A DNA stretch of 64,000 nucleotides from Acrasis kona. Taxonomy: Eukaryota > Heterolobosea > Eutetramitea > Acrasida > Acrasidae. The position numbers were made by a program, and so were the translations under genes. Of this stretch, positions 21,133 to 31,404 are shown in pieces; position 1 is the stretch's first letter, and every line of letters begins with the position of its first letter. Under the pieces are notes generated by a model. That model saw nothing but the letters and a program-made list of their open reading frames with translations. It had not been told where the DNA came from and searched no databases. Location: contig JAOPGA020000668.1 of assembly GCA_026419775.2 (NCBI GenBank), positions 25,614 to 89,613 on the forward strand, given 5' to 3'.

Positions 21133-21428
21133 ATGACTTCACAAGAATTGACAGTATCAGGAAGTGGACATCACATTAGACCCAAAGCATCTGCTATTGG
21201 AGCACTGCTGCAACTAGATAGTTGGGAAGAAGTGGAGGATGAAGTCATTGCTAAAGGTGCCCAGTTAAATAGATAACCCAGTGAAACGATAGTGATAGAA
21301 GACAGTACTTTGGAAAACATACAAATGGAGATAGGTCTAGATGGAGGGCTAGAGACCGGCTGAATGTCACCAGAGTTGCGCAGTATGATGAAGAAGATGA
21401 AGAGGATTTAATAGAGCAGGAAGAATGA
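21133..21428 (+). pseudogene. Coding-like remnant with acidic tail
   Basis: An ATG-initiated frame of 47 codons (21133-21276; SGSGHHIRPKASAIGALLQL) is followed after about 60 bp by another coding-like run, WRARDRLNVTRVAQYDEEDEEDLIEQEE and stop. A 43-nt GT-AG interval exists between them but does not put both in one frame. I cannot name a family. The rest of the spacer 20674-21574 is AT-rich and holds nothing I can identify. Confidence 0.25.
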
Positions 21429-21574
21429 TCTGCAGATTGACCTACCCCAGCATGTTGGTTAAACCACTCCCTTGTCATTAATGGCTCTGCACCTCTTAAC
21501 AACGTACAGATGTACAATTCTTTGTAACAAAAAAAAACCTCATTTGGACAGTATCAGGAAAGCACAACTGTTTA

Positions 21575-22870
21575 TTATGCAAAAATATACACATCTTCAT
21601 ATCGGGCACCAAAGCTTGTCACCACACCTCCATCAGGAATGGCACAAAGTAATGACAATCCACGAGGATGCTCAATTCCAGTCTTGAGTTCACCTGTGTT
21701 CTTATCAAAGTTCTTGATATACTGTAATTCACACAATGCTGCAATCGACCCGTCAGTCAACTGAACAGCATGGTCAGCTCTCACAGAGTGCTTATCTCCA
21801 ACACATATTTGATTCGATGACTCATCATCAACAGTCCATACTTTTGGTTGACCACGACCATAAATAGCCACAAATTGATTTCCAGACATTGGAGACAAGC
21901 CAGACAAACTAGAAGAACCTTCGTCCTTCCACGATCTAATACATTTGTAAGTATTAAGATCCCACAACTCAAACTTTTGATAGTAATTATAAGTGACTAC
22001 TCTGTTATCAGACAACAACACCATACCAGGATGAGAATAGTCACCTGGTTCGCCGCGAAGCTGACCAACCTCTAATCCTTCCATATCAAGGATACGGATG
22101 TTGTCGCCACTACCATACAATGCAAATGTATTATTATTTAAATCAAGTACATCAAAGCTACCCAAACCAACAAGTGTTTTGAATTTTGTTTTGTTTCTCA
22201 AATCGAACATTACCAACGAGTCTCCGGCCCTACACGCAAGTACTCCAGTTTTGAGTTCGCACATGGATTTTACATCGTCTCCAGCATCAAGCGTGAACTC
22301 GCAGGTCTTGGTTTGAATGTCCCATACTTTGATCGTCTTGTCGGCACTTCCAGTTGCGAGTTTTCCATTCTTTAATAAAATGATACAACGAACGTAATCT
22401 TCATGTCCTTTGAGTATACCTGTGTGCACTCCGTTGAAGACGCCCTTGACCATGTTTTCCCTCTTGATGCGTTCCTCATCTTCTATTCTTAATGTACGGA
22501 AGTACTTTCTCATACTAGTAATACCATAAAAGACAACATCCCTTTTGATGTCTTCAACATCTGACTCTCTTCTATTGTCAAAAACATGACCAATATCTTC
22601 TCCTCGAAGATGTTCTAGGATGACTTCGAATCTGTTGCTGTTTCTGTCAATAAAATATTCGTACGGAGTGAAAGAGTTTCTTGTCTTGCTGACAAGTTTT
22701 GCAAGATATGAGTCTGGTATTTTGGTCAATGTCTCTCTCGAGGTAGTGAATACCGCCCCACCAATATTGAGCAGGATCTTCTCATTCTTGATCTCCTCAG
22801 TTTTGGATAGCTGCTGCAACTTTTGTTCAAGGGCTGCAAGCCTTTCATCGAGGGTGGTTTGATTTGTCAT
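21575..22870 (-). CDS. KCTD-type BTB domain plus WD40 propeller protein
   Basis: Single-exon 431-aa protein. A short N-terminal coiled coil (LDERLAALEQKLQQLSKTEE) is followed by a T1/KCTD BTB domain (ILLNIGGAVFTTSRETL, FTPYEYFIDRNSNRFEVILEHLR, about 28-140). Then come WD40-like repeats (about 150-431). The first is strong: GILKGHEDYVRCIILLKNGKLATGSADKTIKVWD. Later blades are degenerate but regular. The architecture resembles KCTD3/SHKBP1-type proteins, which couple BTB oligomerisation to a beta-propeller and can serve as cullin-3 adaptors. No KCTD-specific target is evident. The C-terminus ends abruptly after a short hydrophobic segment (DVYIFA), plausible for the last blade. Confidence 0.85.
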   Translation of the reverse strand: MTNQTTLDERLAALEQKLQQLSKTEEIKNEKILLNIGGAVFTTSRETLTKIPDSYLAKLVSKTRNSFTPYEYFIDRNSNRFEVILEHLRGEDIGHVFDNRRESDVEDIKRDVVFYGITSMRKYFRTLRIEDEERIKRENMVKGVFNGVHTGILKGHEDYVRCIILLKNGKLATGSADKTIKVWDIQTKTCEFTLDAGDDVKSMCELKTGVLACRAGDSLVMFDLRNKTKFKTLVGLGSFDVLDLNNNTFALYGSGDNIRILDMEGLEVGQLRGEPGDYSHPGMVLLSDNRVVTYNYYQKFELWDLNTYKCIRSWKDEGSSSLSGLSPMSGNQFVAIYGRGQPKVWTVDDESSNQICVGDKHSVRADHAVQLTDGSIAALCELQYIKNFDKNTGELKTGIEHPRGLSLLCAIPDGGVVTSFGARYEDVYIFA

Positions 22871-23746
22871 GTTTTGTTTGATGTTGATGTTCTGAGAACT
22901 CCGTTGTAAGAGATCTTCACTAATGAAATCATTATTTTATGTTCCGGATATTTTTCATCTTATCCTAACTCCATGTATGTTAATGACATGTGATGTCATT
23001 GGTTTTGATTCGTATGGAAAACTGATTGTGATATTACAAACAATATGGTCAACTCACATAACCACAATCATGAAATATGTTATCATGTGAAAAAACCGTA
23101 TATGTGATTGAGGTCTGACGTATGTATAAAGCATATCATCAAAGATCACAATTACAACAAGTAGTTTTTTACTACGCTAACCGGAGTGATGAATCTTTGA
23201 CAGGATGTGGTTTGTAGTAGGTTGATGCTCACCGAAAGGTTGATGCGCGCCGAGGCTTATCAAAATATCCTACAACTTGTTCTGACCGGTAATTTTTTTG
23301 AAACAAACAGAAAATTCTTTTAAACAAATCACGAATACTTTCATAAAATCGACATTCTGTGTGTGCTGTGCGGTATGATATGACTGTAAAATGAAAAAAA
23401 GTTTGATGTTTATTTAATTCTTCTGTGTGCATACAAATTCCAATTGATTGAATTATACCCGATCCAGCCCCAACGGTGCATAAGATAAAAACACTAGGAA
23501 TGGTAGTGAAAATTCAATTTCTTTTGTGGGCGTTACATCATATTCTTCTTGTTCTTGGTCAATGTTAGAATCTTGATGCTCTACAACATCTTCTTGTTGG
23601 TCTTGACCTTCAACTTCCTCAGTGTTTAATTGTTGGGTCGTATGGCTTATTTCTCTTTGCAACTTTCTCAACCAGCAATTACGATTACAACCACTATTTA
23701 TAAACAAGCAAACCAGAATGCGCCCCAAATAATTTGAAATACAACA
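22871..23746. other. Intergenic, long AT-rich spacer
   Basis: Between the KCTD gene and the NmrA-like gene I see no supported gene. A minus frame at 23453-23728 is acidic and open but has no ATG. GGTTGATG occurs twice at 23220-23250 within GC-richer sequence. Confidence 0.4.
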
Positions 23747-24661
23747 ATGTTAATTCTTATTGCAGGAGTTACAGGGAACGTTGGCCAGCATGCCACAAGA
23801 TATGCGCTCAGTCACGGACACCAGGTTCGAGGACTAGGTCGCTCTCCACAAAAACTAGATGCAGACATCTCAGATCGGTTGGAGTCGTTTGTAAAGATGG
23901 ATAATTATTATGATATTCAAGCACTAGACCGGGCAGTAAAGGGGGTTGACGCAATAATTTGTGCCTACAGCGGTTTACCTGAACTTCACTTGGACGGGCA
24001 ATTGCTATTACTTCGTGCAGCCGAACGCTCTGGCGTGGAACGTTTTCTCGCTGCTGGTTGGAACTATGATTGGAGGAACATTTCTTTGGGTGATGAACCG
24101 ATCTATGATGCCGCAATTGCATTCCACGCACAGGCTAGTATCACCAGTACTATTAAGCCACTACACATTTTCAGTGGAATGTTTGTGGAGGTCTTCTTCG
24201 GTGCTTGCGGTCAAGCGGGATTCACACCCCGTGACAATGGTGTCTGGGACCCAATTAATAAATCAATGGATATTTATGGTACTGGTGACGAAGAATGGTG
24301 TTTCACAACTGAATCGGATGCAGGGAAATTTGGTGTAGAAGCCGTAACTCATCAAGATGCCAAAAAAGGTGGATTTATCAGCACTTGTTCGTTCCGTATG
24401 AGTCTTAGACAAGTTCAACAAGTGTATGAACAAGTTCGTGGTGCACCTGTTCAAATTTTTAATAAAGGTCCTTTGAGTATGTTACAACAAAAAGCGGAAG
24501 AAGGAAAAAATAAACATGGCAGAGCTGGATTTTGGAACTGGCATGTGTTTGTGTTCCACGCTAATTGTATATCTGGTGTTTGGAATCTAAAAAATGACGA
24601 GATGCCGGATGTTGAAAAGACTAGTCTAGAGAAATTTTTGGAAATATATCCTGATGTATAG
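23747..24661 (+). CDS. NmrA-like NAD(P)-binding atypical SDR
   Basis: Single-exon 304-aa protein. The N-terminal Rossmann motif is LILIAGVTGNVGQHATRYAL (GxxGxxG), followed by GLGRSP (NADP-phosphate-contacting Arg) and the VKGVDAIICAYSG strand. The central FLAAGWNYDW replaces the usual active-site region of catalytic SDRs and there is no YxxxK. NmrA-like and isoflavone-reductase-like proteins often sense redox cofactor or reduce small aromatics. The overall length and HAQASITSTIKPLHIFSGMF segment resemble fungal NmrA-family proteins of secondary metabolism. Transfer from a fungus is possible but untested. No targeting signal. Confidence 0.82.
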   Translation: MLILIAGVTGNVGQHATRYALSHGHQVRGLGRSPQKLDADISDRLESFVKMDNYYDIQALDRAVKGVDAIICAYSGLPELHLDGQLLLLRAAERSGVERFLAAGWNYDWRNISLGDEPIYDAAIAFHAQASITSTIKPLHIFSGMFVEVFFGACGQAGFTPRDNGVWDPINKSMDIYGTGDEEWCFTTESDAGKFGVEAVTHQDAKKGGFISTCSFRMSLRQVQQVYEQVRGAPVQIFNKGPLSMLQQKAEEGKNKHGRAGFWNWHVFVFHANCISGVWNLKNDEMPDVEKTSLEKFLEIYPDV

Positions 24662-24819
24662 TAGTAATAAATGATCAAAATATCCCTTAATACTCAAGTT
24701 ATAGTTTATTTTCGTTCAATCGTCAGGCTTACTTGCATGCTTTATCATCATTACAATGGATGGCTTAAACAATACTCTCACCAGCATGGTTGACTTTTTT
24801 TAGACAAGTACTGTGAGTA

Positions 24820-26492
24820 ATGTCGGGTGAGGATATTCTAGGACATATTTTTGATTATCTTGAAACAAACTCCTTGATCAAACTAGAGAGAGTCTGCAAA
24901 GAATGGCAGCACGCCATCTACAGTACTCAGCACAAGATTGATATGGATTCCCTGAGCTTTGGAAACTATGATCCTTCTATAATTCCAAAAATATTGATCA
25001 AGTACATTGCTGCTATTTAGTAACAAGATAACTTTTTAGGTTCAACGTGGTCTATGACCTAAAAATTATCAACGGCAGAAGGATTAATGACGATGTATTC
25101 CAGCCTGTGCTGGACAAGTTCAAAGATTCTCTACAAACAATCAGAGTATGTGATAGCGAGATTTCCAACCCAAAATTTGTTTGCCCCCAATTGAGAGAGT
25201 TGAGTATTAGAAAGAATCTTTCTTTGAGTGGAATGAGATTAATTGGTTGTGGTAACTTGGAGTCGTTTCTCGTTGAATGGACCTCATTAACAGATGGGCA
25301 ACTACGATCAGTATTAGACGATATCGTTAGTGGTGGAGCCACGAAATTGAAGCACATTAACCTGCACCACAATAAGAATTTGATGAACATAACTTTTCCA
25401 ACTCTAGAAAATGTTACGGTAATTAATATAAGCTACACCGCCATCACCAAGGACTCGGTATCTAATATTTTAGCAGCTCTTCCAAATTTAAAAAGGTTTG
25501 AAGCTACGAGGTGTAACAGCTTAAAGCAAGTTATATTTAAGGATCATAGCAATTTGGAGTACATTGATCTGAGCAGCTGTTCGCCTAATCTCTACAATGT
25601 GGAGATTGATAATTGCCCAAATGTATTTACTGTTATTTTAGCTAATACTACATTACGTGATAGTCCTATTGAGAAATTGATTCGTAATAACACTCAAATC
25701 AAGTATTTAGATTTATCATCATGTAACAAGATCAGAACAATAGACTTGACAAAAAGTGAGGATAGTGATGAGAGTTTGAGATTGAGTCTGGAAGTTTGCC
25801 TTTTGAAGAACACAGACGTAGATGATACTTATGTCCATGAAATTTGCAATTGTAGTCTAAATCTGCAATTTTTGGATGTTGATTTTAGTGGAGTGAACAA
25901 TTTATTCTTCAGGTTGGCCAACTTAACTTCACTAAATTTTTCCAACACTAGCATAACGAATGAGTCTGTCGCTTATGTATTTAGAAATTGTCCAAGTATT
26001 AAGATTTTTACTGCAGTGGATGCAGTATTCTCTGATTTAACTTTTTTAAAAAATTACGAATCTTTAGAAAGATTGGCAATTCCTCGTTCTCCAATTAGTG
26101 AAGTTGAAAACATATTGACATGCTCCAATTTGACTTTTATCGATCTTACAAATGCAAAAATTTCAGGAGAGATTGTTATAGATCATCAAAATCTCCAAAT
26201 CTTTATTATTGCGTTGTGTAGGTTGGTGAGATCTATTAATATTAAGAGTGCACCAGTTCTTGAAGTACTTAATATCAACAGTATAAGACAGCTCGAGAAA
26301 GTAGTGCTAGAAAATTGTTCAAATATGACATTGGTACAATGCCAAGATGTTCCAGAAGTGGTAAAATCCAGCATCAGGATGCAAATTCCCCAGGCTAAGA
26401 TTGAAGATCCTACAAGATCTGCCAATAGACTGATAGTGAACAGAGATGTTGAGACAGTTGCGAATGACAACGATGTTGAGCATCGATATTGA
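24820..26492 (+). CDS. F-box and leucine-rich-repeat protein
   Basis: Exons 24820-25001 and 25040-26492 with a 38-nt intron give 544 aa. An N-terminal F-box (DILGHIFDYLETNSLIKLERVCKEWQHAI, about 4-32) is followed by some fifteen short leucine-rich repeats of about 22-27 residues with LEYIDLSSCS, IKYLDLSSCNKIR, LTSLNFSNTSIT-type consensus and Asn ladders. F-box proteins dock targets to SCF ubiquitin ligases, with the LRR curve binding the substrate. The C-terminal 30 residues (PTRSANRLIVNRDVETVAND) are outside the repeats. Such F-box-LRR genes are often expanded in protists; the target is unknown. Confidence 0.85.
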
Positions 26493-26575
26493 GATGAGTG
26501 GATAAATGATCATTTTGTAGAGGACATTTTAATAAATTGAACTCTTCAAATTCAAAGATTGAGCACAATCACCAT

Positions 26576-26584
26576 TATAAATAA
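26576..26584 (+). promoter_or_regulatory. TATA-like box before a small ORF
   Basis: TATAAATAA lies 35 bp upstream of the ATG at 26611. The spacing mirrors the other TATA-type genes in this window and is the main reason to believe the small ORF. Confidence 0.35.
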
Positions 26585-26610
26585 ATAACACAAAGAGAAC
26601 ATCAAATTGA

Positions 26611-26772
26611 ATGACTCTAATTATTAGAGGTATCACAAAAACACTGTCTTGTCTCGCTGTGATTCTAAATCAATACCTTTGGTTGAACCCAGTCAACCAT
26701 ACCGTCGTGAAAGAAGCCCCTCAAGTACAAAATCACATCAAAGGATCCATTGAAGAAAATGTTCTAGGATGA
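26611..26772 (+). CDS. 53-aa hypothetical small protein
   Basis: ATG-to-TGA frame of 53 codons. The N-terminal half is amphipathic to hydrophobic with basic residues (MTLIIRGITKTLSCLAVILN, then QYLWLNPVN) and could be a mitochondrial leader or a single membrane helix. The C-terminal half is soluble (VVKEAPQVQNHIKGSIEENVLG). A TATA-like element lies just upstream. The adjacent convergent EGF pseudogene ends about 60 bp away. The features resemble small respiratory-complex subunits but no family can be named. Confidence 0.4.
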   Translation: MTLIIRGITKTLSCLAVILNQYLWLNPVNHTVVKEAPQVQNHIKGSIEENVLG

Positions 26773-26829
26773 CGCAAGGGTAGATCAATAATCCAGAAAA
26801 AATAAAAAATTTTATTGTTTGTTAGTTAT

Positions 26830-27245
26830 TTACAACATCATGGCAACGAAAATAGTTGCTAGAACACCAATCATGAATGATCTTTGTTCATCAGAGTTTA
26901 ATTCTCTTGATAAATCATCTCAGGATTCATTTTGAGTTGGAGCTCTGGTTGTTGGTGCACTTATGGTTGGTCTTGGTGTAGGTAGAACTGATGGTAATGC
27001 AGTTGGTGCATATGTTGATGAACCCGGTACACAAGCACATCTATTGTTACCTGGTGCTTAGGCCAATTCAGTTTCATACCAGTGAACAAATCCACTTGGG
27101 CAGGTTCTGTGTGAGTTAACTTGAACACATTGTTCTTCGCAGTCAGTACCTTGGAAACATGGCTTGCAAACACATGAACCTCCACTGCAGTATCTATTTC
27201 CATTGCAAGCTTCGGTTAATCTGAATATCTGAATCTTGCTGGTAT
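26830..27245 (-). pseudogene. EGF-like secreted/GPI-anchored protein pseudogene
   Basis: The minus strand encodes a Cys-dense segment YCSGGSCVCKPCFQGTDCEE, the tail of an EGF-like repeat, then a second Cys-pair block (NNRCACVPGSS), a Thr/Pro-rich stalk (ALPSVLPTPRPTISAPTTRAP) and a hydrophobic end (FMIGVLATIFVAMML) like a GPI-attachment signal or membrane helix. Two in-frame stops interrupt this otherwise coherent order (after ETELA and after TQNES). No ATG or signal peptide precedes the EGF part. It looks like a dead surface-protein gene; a fully intronic explanation seems unlikely, since neither stop sits in a 35-45 nt GT-AG interval. Confidence 0.6.
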
Positions 27246-27924
27246 CTCCTGATCAGATTTGATCTAATAGAAAGTGATTACATGATCTACTATCTCATAT
27301 AACTCAATTTCTCAAGCCGATTATGAGATTCGACTTTTGATAGTTAGTGACAAAAAGTCTTGGTACTCAATACTAATTACATTGTTTATTATAAAAAGCA
27401 TTTAATCACAAAGGCACTGCAACCGATTACTACAATTGTCTGGGCGTTCAAATCGGCGTTTGGTGAGGCTACGGCGGAGTCTTTCAAATGACTATAAATG
27501 TCGCCATCTTTTATAATTTTATCCCAATCTCCGTTGTATTCACTGCGTCTCTTGATTAAAAGTTCAGAGCGCCGCCCATCTATTCTCTGTATTGGTCCCG
27601 CTTCGTTTTAAATGTTTGTGGTCATTGATTGGTAAGGTTGATTCATTTACTAGTAGTAGGCCGTTGCTATTGGCGGCGCTTCCGGAGAATCAATACTCGA
27701 CAATCATGAGGGTACATTGAATCAAACACTGACATCATTAGCAATCAGACAGGATTAATTTTGGGAAGGATGTTGCAATTTACGTCACAGCCATAACAAG
27801 TTTGCTATTATTTTCATATGTTGTCCTAATATCTAGTAACTATGTGCCTTCTCACATCCTACAGGAAAATGCTTCAGACAATGGTTGACACAACTTCGTT
27901 TCCCATTACAATAAAATACATCAT
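27246..27924. other. Intergenic
   Basis: About 680 bp without a supported gene, between the EGF pseudogene and ERCC8. A somewhat GC-richer stretch lies at 27540-27700. I recognise no RNA gene, repeat or coding motif. Confidence 0.4.
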
Positions 27925-29473
27925 ATGAGAGCCAACACTGCCAATTTCCTTCGGTCAAGAGAGACTGGAGATTTTAAACCAGGGGATCGGGGGTCAGAAA
28001 TATTCATGGGAAATTTGGTACGAAGGCAAATTCAAGCATCATTCTCTTCAACTCTAGAGCTATCGGAATACAAACAAATAAGATCAATGCATAAATATTC
28101 TGTAAACTCCTTAGCCATAGATGCATCTGAACGAAGATAGTATGCACATAATTATGGTACATTAGATAATTTTAACAGATCAGCTTATTATCAGGGAGTA
28201 GTGATTGCACCATAGGAATTTATGACATATTGGATCCGTTAGACAAGCAGACAATGACTGCATTCGAGCCCTTAGCAAAAATCGGAAAGTAAGAAATTAA
28301 AAAAGTTCTAAATACTCAAATTGCTTCCCTCGTTCAGAAAGGGTGGTCATAAATTTAGTGTATCTTGTGTTGAGTGGTATTCACAAGATAACGGCATGTT
28401 CATGACAGGCTCTTTTGATAAAACACTAAAAGTTTGGGATGCAAATAGATTAGAAGTAATACATTATTTTTCTTCTTGTTTTAATGTCAAAGGTTGCTTA
28501 TAGTTTTAAATTTGGTAACCCATTGTATTGTTTATCCGTATCGCCCGCCTCTTCCGTTCATAGTTTTATAGCAGGCGGGTGCGACAATCCTATTGTTCGG
28601 CTGTGTGATTTGGTCTCTGGTAGTAGCGCCCATACATTGGTAGGCCACAAAGGGTCGGTATGGGCCATTAAGTGGTCACCTGTGAACGAGCACTTGTTGG
28701 CAACTGGTTCCACGGACCAATCCATACGCCTGTGGGATGTGAGAAAACCTGGTTGGTTGATGGCGTTCGACCAATTTGACACTGTATCAAATCCAAAGGA
28801 CCACATGAGCACTGCACAAACATTCTCGACAAAGAAATGTATTACAATTAATCTTGTTGATTTTATTAAAAATCTATTAGTAAATAGTTCCACAACTGTT
28901 CCCATAGCACATAATGGTGCGGTAACAGCACTTTGTTTCACTCCTTGTGGTCGATATCTTTTGAGCACGTCAAATGATGGGCGAATGAGGTTGTGGAATG
29001 TTATAACCGGTAAGAATACATTGGTCCATTATCCAGATACTGTCAATAAATGTTCGAAAGGAAACCAGATTGCTGTTAGTCATGACGGTAATGTCGTCTA
29101 TCATCCAAACGGGTAAGATCAAGATTATATCCAATCATCACTAATTGATCACTAACTGTCAGTAACGATATAGCCGCATACGATGTCCATCACGGTAGAA
29201 TCATCAAGAATATGGTTGGGCACTACAGCGGTGTCAATTGTTGTATATTTCATCCTAGAGACAATGTAAGTAATTCAGGGTGCGTTTATTTAGAATAAAA
29301 TGTAGGAACTTTATTCTGGTGCCAGCGACCATCAAATTTTCGTTTGGACATCACGTCGGGTCCATGATAGTTTAAGAAGAAGTGAAGATGGACACAAAGA
29401 ACAATATGTAAGTTTTAGGTCAATAAAAACAAATCTAATAATAAAGATGGACAAAGACAATTGGTCAGATTAG
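27925..29473 (+). CDS. ERCC8: DNA excision repair protein ERCC8 / CSA (WD40)
   Basis: Seven exons (27925-28139, 28184-28288, 28338-28455, 28493-29112, 29163-29265, 29306-29407, 29447-29473) with introns of 44, 49, 37, 50, 40 and 39 nt give about 429 aa. Hallmarks align with CSA: N-terminal FLRSRETG, RYLLSGSSDCTIGIYDI, GMFMTGSFDKTLKVWDANRLEV, HLLATGSTDQSIRLWDVR, AHNGAVTALCFTPCGRYLLSTSNDGRMRLWN and GHYSGVNCCIFHPRDNELYSGASDHQIFVW. CSA is the substrate receptor of the CUL4-DDB1 ligase in transcription-coupled repair. The last coding exon is only nine codons. The N-terminal GDFKPGDRGSEIFMGNLVRRQ segment is longer than in human CSA. Confidence 0.93.
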
Positions 29474-29614
29474 AATAAATGTCGATGTTTAATGCCTCCT
29501 AACTTGTGCAAAATTTCTAAATGTATTTTTGTTTGCGCTCCGGAAGAATTAATTTGATTTTTGACACCTTTCTAAATTTTGACCTTTCTAATTGAGCACC
29601 AAAACTTTGACAAC

Positions 29615-29743
29615 ATGAATGCCGTACCTAAAGCACCGTGCATAGAACCATTACTCTCGCAAATCACCGAGCATGAACATGAACATGGAGAATACAAGGC
29701 CATTTTACAAGAGATAAGAAGAATTTTAGCACAAAGAAATTAA
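29615..29743 (+). CDS. 42-aa hypothetical small protein
   Basis: ATG-initiated frame, 42 aa, helical and charged (LLSQITEHEHEHGEYKAI, then LQEIRRILAQRN). It sits alone in the 570-bp gap between ERCC8 and the coiled-coil gene. The sequence has heptad-like character, as in small subunits of multi-protein complexes. No family recognised and no clear TATA. The rest of the gap 29474-30046 is AT-rich and empty. Confidence 0.35.
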   Translation: MNAVPKAPCIEPLLSQITEHEHEHGEYKAILQEIRRILAQRN

Positions 29744-30046
29744 GGGAACAAACATCATGTTCATGAGTATAAAGACAATACATTCAATATAAAAAATACT
29801 TCTTTGCTTCCTCGCTTTTTCATTATTCTCCGAGAACCATCCTTTTTTGAACATTACGTATTGCTTTCAAGTTTTCAAATGAAAAAAGTGTTCTTGAAAA
29901 AAGTACTTTACAGGGGCGGCCTACCATCCGATTGCAACACAAACTACAACTTGATAACAGCGTTTATCAATCATAAACTTTGGCGTAATAACACACTTCC
30001 AAAATTGTAAATAAATACTGTTGAACAGGCAATAGATACGAACAAA

Positions 30047-31042
30047 ATGGATGCGAACAATACAGATATGAGGGAGAGAGCAGTAGGACTATACCTCAAA
30101 TATAAATCAGTAGCAGAAGAATTCAAGAGGATCAATGCGTTGAAAGACGAACATATAGAAAAGTTGAACAATAAAGTGGAAGAGCTTACACACAAAATAG
30201 AAAACGAAACAAATACGTGCGAACATAGAATACAAGCATTAGAAGACGAGAAAGTAGACTTGAACGAAAAAATTCAAGACTTGACGAATCAACTAGAAAA
30301 AGAGAACAAATTAAGGACGGACCTTGAAACACAAATTCAAGAAGGAATGGATTCGGATGAAATTAATGTTTCAAAGATGCTGGAAGAACTTTCCAGTAGT
30401 TATCATATCGACACCACGGTAAAAGGGCACACTTCATCATCATCGACAAATGGTGCACCCGCCACAAAAAAAAGAAAGACCATGCACGAAGAAAAAAACA
30501 AACCAGTACCATCCGGCACGAACAAGAGCTCAAAGACATTGTTCGTTCCAGATGTGACCAAGGACCCATTCGAATTGGCCAAAACCAATAGCACATCACG
30601 AAAGTCGTTGGTGTGGATTGACCATTTTGAAGTCCTTCGCGAGGGCACCACAAGTTTCTTCAACAGCATGGGCACCAACATTAATAATTTGTTCATTTTG
30701 CAGATACCAAAAAAAGATTTCAAAACTTTTGATGAGCTAAAGAACATACCGCAAGGTACCTATGGTCATAACGACATCATTTTCGTGGCCGTATCCACAC
30801 ATCAAAAATATTACGCCTATCATCCACAGGGCATGAGTTTTGTTCGATTGTTTTGTAAGGAACAAGAGCAAGGACGGGAACAGATTGAATTTGTGAAGGA
30901 GATTGCGATTCAAGGTCACCCCACCATCAAGATTGATGTGGATGAAAAGTTTATCGAGACGGAAGTGGAGCGGTACGGTGTTTTGTACAAGTATTTGCGG
31001 AACGTGCTCTCGAAAAAAAATGAAGTTGATTTGGACAGGTAG
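30047..31042 (+). CDS. Coiled-coil protein with nuclear-type linker and unknown C-terminal domain
   Basis: Single-exon 331-aa protein. Residues about 10-105 form a long heptad coiled coil (VAEEFKRINALKDEHIEKLN, continuing through CEHRIQALEDEKVDLNEKIQ). A Ser/Thr-rich, basic stretch (TNGAPATKKRKTMHEEKN) contains a KKRK nuclear-localisation-like motif. The C-terminal 130 residues form a folded beta/alpha-rich region (WIDHFEVLREGTTSFFNSMG, NDIIFVAVSTHQKYYAYHP, ERYGVLYKYLRNV). I do not recognise the family. The layout could suit a kinetochore or chromatin protein, but that is speculation. Confidence 0.6.
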   Translation: MDANNTDMRERAVGLYLKYKSVAEEFKRINALKDEHIEKLNNKVEELTHKIENETNTCEHRIQALEDEKVDLNEKIQDLTNQLEKENKLRTDLETQIQEGMDSDEINVSKMLEELSSSYHIDTTVKGHTSSSSTNGAPATKKRKTMHEEKNKPVPSGTNKSSKTLFVPDVTKDPFELAKTNSTSRKSLVWIDHFEVLREGTTSFFNSMGTNINNLFILQIPKKDFKTFDELKNIPQGTYGHNDIIFVAVSTHQKYYAYHPQGMSFVRLFCKEQEQGREQIEFVKEIAIQGHPTIKIDVDEKFIETEVERYGVLYKYLRNVLSKKNEVDLDR

Positions 31043-31134
31043 GTTGGATTTGTAAAAAATAAAAAGATTTTTGTTTACAATGAATTTATTGGCCAATTTG
31101 AGTGAGTTACAACTAAAAGTACCGAAGTTAATGT

Positions 31135-31290
31135 AAATTTAGATTACGAGAAAATGAATAAAAACATGAGTTGACCAGACGCTTCTTCTTTTCTGCACCA
31201 CGATACAAGCAGCAGCGCTGCAAACGGCAGCCATGACACTCACAAAACACCTCATCATCCTCCAACAAAGCGTTTAAGGTTAGAAAAAGT
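31135..31290 (-). mobile_element. Cys-rich remnant next to transposase copy
   Basis: The minus strand reads LNALLEDDEVFCECHGCRLQ followed by RCCLYRGAEKKKRLVNSC. The C-x-C-x2-C-x4-C-C cluster resembles a CXC-type zinc-binding motif often carried by DNA-transposon proteins. It abuts the inverted transposase fragment at 31291. It probably belongs to the same decayed element. Confidence 0.4.
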
Positions 31291-31366
31291 ATGATACCAG
31301 GGCACAACAAATTCCATCCTGATAATTTGTTCTCTCGCATCGCTCGTACCTTCCGTGTTAATGATG
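31291..31366 (+). repeat. 76-bp copy of the transposase gene, inverted
   Basis: These 76 bases are identical in reverse complement to 32193-32268. Translated, both read MIPGHNKFHPDNLFSRIARTF and RVND. The perfect identity against the otherwise decayed surroundings points to a recent event. Confidence 0.9.
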
Positions 31367-31404
31367 GTGGATAGTAAATACACGAAATAAATAAATGAGT
31401 TGCT

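Noticed and set aside
21150-21560. 14-bp repeat GACAGTATCAGGAA at about 21154 and 21548
   Set aside because: Several such pairs are expected by chance in 64 kb, and nothing else aligns around them.
23453-23728. Minus-strand frame rich in Glu/Gln (91 codons)
   Set aside because: No ATG in frame; only a TTG opens it. It has no domain and sits in a spacer next to the divergent NmrA gene. Too weak to call a gene.
26961-27203. 80-codon minus frame (VFASHVSKVLTAKNNVFK)
   Set aside because: A shadow frame of the Cys-rich EGF-like sequence, which reads coherently in the neighbouring frame.
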